From assembly GCA_013138675.1 (NCBI GenBank), contig WTCH01000127.1, forward strand, positions 1 through 6,903: a DNA stretch of 6,903 nucleotides, given 5' to 3'. The notes beneath the pieces were generated by a model that ran no database searches, had not been told where the DNA came from, and saw only the letters and a list, made by a program, of their open reading frames with translations. Below, one piece after another: positions 5,331-6,903 of this stretch. Made by a program: the position numbers and the translations under genes. The stretch is from Woeseiaceae bacterium. Its GTDB lineage: Bacteria > Pseudomonadota > Gammaproteobacteria > Steroidobacterales > Woeseiaceae. Position 1 is the stretch's first letter; every line of letters starts with the position of its first letter.

Positions 5331-6604
5331 AGGAACCAATTGGCCCCTCTTGGATCAAACGTTCCATGCTGAGTACGAACGCGATAGCGATGCATTCTGC
5401 AATGTCTAAACCGCACAACCGCTGCGGCCAGCTAATAACCAGCGTCATCATTCTATTGCTCTCGGCATGCAGCGGCGGGTCGAATTCCGGCAATGGAGGC
5501 GACGGCCCTGTCACTACATATACCTACCAGGCGCCGGCCAATCTTGGCGATGGCTGGACGATCAGCGACGCTGACAACCAGGGCCTCTCGGTACAACGGC
5601 TCGAGGACATGATGGATGCGATTGGCCGCGGCGAGTATCCGATCATTGATTCGATCGCTATCGCCAGTCGCGGCAACCTTGTCTTCGAAGAAACCATCAG
5701 GACGCAGCTGGACGAAAAGGACGGTTGGGCGGGCAACACCGACCTTTCCATGCACGCCCAGTTTTCCGCGTCGAAAAGTGTCGCCTCCATCCTCGTTGGC
5801 ATCGCCATCGACCAGGGCCACATCAGTGGCGTCGATGTGCCGTATCTGAGCCTTTTCGACTACCTGGGCTATGACAACTGGGATGAGCGCAAGAACCAGA
5901 TCACGTTGCAGCACGTCCTTACCATGCGCCTCGGCCTGCAATGGGATGAATGGAGTGCGCCATACAGCGACCCGGACAATGCCGTCATACGGTTTTTCAA
6001 CGAGCAACATGACTACAGCAAGGGCCTGCTGGACTTGCCCATGGAAACGGACCCCGGCACCAGCTTCGCCTATAACACGATAGCGTCCATATCGTTGGGC
6101 CAGGCGATACAAAACCGCGGCTCTCTGACGTATGCTGACTTCCTTCAGACCTACCTGCTTGACCCGCTGCGCATCACGCGCGTGAGATGGACCGAGACGC
6201 CGACCGGGCTGCCGGACCTCGGCGGCGGACTGTATCTGCACGCCCGGGACATGGTGAAGTTCGGCCAGCTTTACATGGATGATGGCAGCTGGAACGGGCA
6301 ACAGATTGTTAGCAGTGAGTGGGTCGCGGAATCGCTCCAGGCGTACACCGAACTGGAATGGACCGATCCCGCTGCAAGAGATTGGCAAGTCGATGGCTAC
6401 GGTTATCAATGGTGGCCCGGCCACTTTGAACTCGATGGCCAGGAATTGAACGCTTTTGCTGCGCGAGGCTGGGGTCAACAAGTCGTGATGGTTATTCCGG
6501 ATCTGGAACTGGTCATCGCTATTAATAGCAGTGACTACGATGGACGCCCGGACGCAATCAACCAGGTATTCGGCCTGATCGACCGTTTCATGCTCCCTAT
6601 GTAG
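5315..6604 (+). CDS. Lipoprotein serine hydrolase of the beta-lactamase (PF00144) superfamily with a GreB-derived N-terminus
   Basis: 429 residues from the ATG at 5315. Residues 30-52 form a lipoprotein signal: SKPHNRC, then a hydrophobic run, then lipobox LSAC with lipidated C52. A Ser/Gly/Asn linker (53-63) follows. Ser at +2 predicts outer-membrane sorting. The catalytic domain (about 80-425) shows SxxK as S151-A-S-K154, a Tyr motif FAYN with Y253, and RGWGQQ (384-389) in place of KTG/HTG. This matches the EstB/6-aminohexanoate-dimer hydrolase branch, whose members are esterases, amidases or peptidases. True beta-lactamase activity is unlikely but not excluded. The first five residues are those of GreB, from a duplicated leader. 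The gene's own original start is probably the ATG at 5402 (MSKPHN), but only 5315 has a good Shine-Dalgarno (AGGAAG). Translation from 5315 adds 29 residues before the signal peptide. It reads the same way as the ABC operon upstream. Confidence 0.88.
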   Translation: MGRWRQEPIGPSWIKRSMLSTNAIAMHSAMSKPHNRCGQLITSVIILLLSACSGGSNSGNGGDGPVTTYTYQAPANLGDGWTISDADNQGLSVQRLEDMMDAIGRGEYPIIDSIAIASRGNLVFEETIRTQLDEKDGWAGNTDLSMHAQFSASKSVASILVGIAIDQGHISGVDVPYLSLFDYLGYDNWDERKNQITLQHVLTMRLGLQWDEWSAPYSDPDNAVIRFFNEQHDYSKGLLDLPMETDPGTSFAYNTIASISLGQAIQNRGSLTYADFLQTYLLDPLRITRVRWTETPTGLPDLGGGLYLHARDMVKFGQLYMDDGSWNGQQIVSSEWVAESLQAYTELEWTDPAARDWQVDGYGYQWWPGHFELDGQELNAFAARGWGQQVVMVIPDLELVIAINSSDYDGRPDAINQVFGLIDRFMLPM

Positions 6605-6628
6605 CACCTTGGCGGTAGATATTCCGAG

Positions 6629-6642
6629 GCCCGGACGCGGGC
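6629..6642 (+). terminator. Short GC-rich stem-loop after the serine hydrolase gene
   Basis: GCCCG-GACG-CGGGC forms a 5-base-pair stem with a 4-base loop, 25 bases after the TAG stop. A competing GGCCC (6628-6632)/GGGCC (6648-6652) pairing encloses it. No T-run follows, so this is not a standard intrinsic terminator. It may be a weak terminator, an mRNA-end stabiliser or chance. Confidence 0.25.
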
Positions 6643-6660
6643 ATCGTGGGCCGGCTACCG

Positions 6661-6666
6661 CATAAT
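6661..6666 (+). promoter_or_regulatory. Possible -10 box at the edge of the repeat (also at 5278-5283)
   Basis: CATAAT matches the sigma-70 -10 consensus at five of six positions and lies exactly at the left border of both repeat copies. No good -35 hexamer or extended -10 TG is found upstream of either copy, so promoter activity is uncertain. Confidence 0.25.
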
Positions 6667-6671
6667 AGAGC

Positions 6672-6692
6672 CTTCCCAATAGCAACAGGAGG
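6672..6692 (+). promoter_or_regulatory. Possible hairpin hiding the Shine-Dalgarno of greB
   Basis: CTTCC (6672-6676) can pair with GGAGG (6688-6692), including one T-G wobble, across the same 11-base loop as in copy 1. The AGGAGG ribosome binding site lies in the 3' arm. The single base change in copy 1 turns the wobble into a full pair, so pairing survives in both. Confidence 0.35.
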
Positions 6693-6698
6693 CACTTG

Positions 6699-6903
6699 AT
6701 GGGACGTTGGCGTCCACCCACTCCGAAATCGTCGGCCTACATCACGCCGGCGGGTTTTGCCGTATTGAAGGAGGAACTGGACAGCATCTGGCTGCTCCGG
6801 CGCGATGTCGTGAAAGCGTTGGCCGAAGCTGCCGCAGAAGGCGACCGCTCTGAAAACGCGGAGTACATCTACCGCAAGAAAGAACTCGGTGGTCTGGATC
6901 GAC
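6699..6903 (+). CDS. greB: Transcript cleavage/elongation factor GreB (5' part)
   Basis: The first 68 codons of a GreB-family factor, cut by the window edge; the full protein would be about 160-170 residues. GreB enters the RNA polymerase secondary channel and stimulates cleavage of backtracked RNA. The visible part is the start of the N-terminal coiled coil: YITPAGFAVLKEELDSIW (14-31), then GDRSENAEYIYRKKEL (48-63). This matches E. coli GreB GDRSENADYQYNKKRL. D49 and E52 correspond to the acidic tip pair D41/E44 needed for cleavage. The N-terminus MGRWRPP...KSSAYIT is longer than in E. coli and of a form seen in other gammaproteobacterial GreB proteins. A strong AGGAGG precedes the start. 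Its leader and first five codons are duplicated ahead of the serine hydrolase gene. Confidence 0.95.
   Translation, partial: MGRWRPPTPKSSAYITPAGFAVLKEELDSIWLLRRDVVKALAEAAAEGDRSENAEYIYRKKELGGLDR

Larger units (their letters stand above)
5278..6660 (+). other. Putative inserted unit carrying the serine hydrolase
   Basis: This 1383-base segment runs from the start of repeat copy 1 to the base before copy 2. It contains one gene and no transposase, integrase or terminal inverted repeats that I can find. The direct repeats at its borders suggest it was added at the greB start, either by an insertion that duplicated about 53 bases or by recombination between two greB-leader copies. Removing it would place greB 36 bases after the permease stop plus its own leader. 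Mechanism is inferred, not seen. Confidence 0.45.
6661..6714 (+). repeat. Direct repeat copy 2: native greB leader and first codons
   Basis: 54 bases that match 5278-5330, as described for copy 1. This copy is taken as the original because it reads on into a complete GreB N-terminus (MGRWRPPTPKSSAYIT), while copy 1 switches to unrelated sequence. Its Shine-Dalgarno is AGGAGG (6687-6692). Confidence 0.92.

Noticed and set aside
5315..6604. Calling the hydrolase a beta-lactamase resistance gene
   Set aside because: The third motif is RGWGQQ rather than KTG, and the protein has the lipoprotein and GYGYQWW features of esterase/amidase-like members of the superfamily.
5278..6714. An insertion sequence, integron cassette or CRISPR-type repeat
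   Set aside because: There are only two repeat copies, with no transposase or integrase gene, no terminal inverted repeats and no attC-like structure. The repeat is explained as the greB 5' end.
5453..6721. A 422-codon open frame on the minus strand opposite the serine hydrolase gene
   Set aside because: It covers a gene with clear SxxK, Tyr and lipobox motifs on the other strand. Its own translation has no recognisable domain, and long antisense frames are common in GC-rich genes.

Overview
The window looks like a chromosomal segment of a free-living gammaproteobacterium, perhaps a marine or environmental lineage. The evidence is moderately high GC, a GreB that begins MGRWRPP and carries the GDRSENAEY motif, two FtsX/MacB-type permeases, and Tat and lipoprotein signals of the usual Gram-negative type. 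No tRNA, rRNA, CRISPR array, transposase or integrase is visible. No stretch longer than about 155 bases lacks a gene.

Left third, minus strand (1-1823): a quinol-oxidising electron-transfer operon. A long cytochrome b comes first. It resembles cytochrome b6 fused to subunit IV, with extra C-terminal helices. A Tat-exported Rieske iron-sulfur protein follows, overlapping its 3' end. The start of a third, probably membrane-anchored or secreted protein lies 4 bases further on and is cut by the window edge. The complex departs from textbook bc1/b6f in several ways. The Qo motif is APWY rather than PEWY, the cysteine that attaches heme c_n in b6f is glycine, the Rieske Tyr that raises the redox potential is Phe, and no cytochrome c1 gene is in view.

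Middle (1979-5241), plus strand and divergent from the first operon: a three-gene ABC transporter operon of the LolD/MacB type. It encodes one ATPase and two different FtsX-like permeases, each with four predicted helices and a large extracytoplasmic domain. They are tightly spaced and clearly co-transcribed. No periplasmic adaptor gene is in the window. The 155-base divergent region between the two operons holds a partial sigma-54-like match and a possible small ORF coupled to cytochrome b.

Right (5242-6903): a lipoprotein serine hydrolase of the beta-lactamase (PF00144) superfamily, then the 5' end of greB. The most striking signal in the window is here. The upstream region and first five codons of greB occur twice, as a 53/54-base direct repeat. 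One copy is in its natural place before greB and the other sits immediately before the hydrolase. The hydrolase reading frame therefore begins with the GreB start (MGRWR) and reads in frame into a lipoprotein signal sequence. This looks like a gene inserted or duplicated at the greB start that captured greB's translation signals. In both copies the Shine-Dalgarno can pair with a CTTCC segment just upstream.
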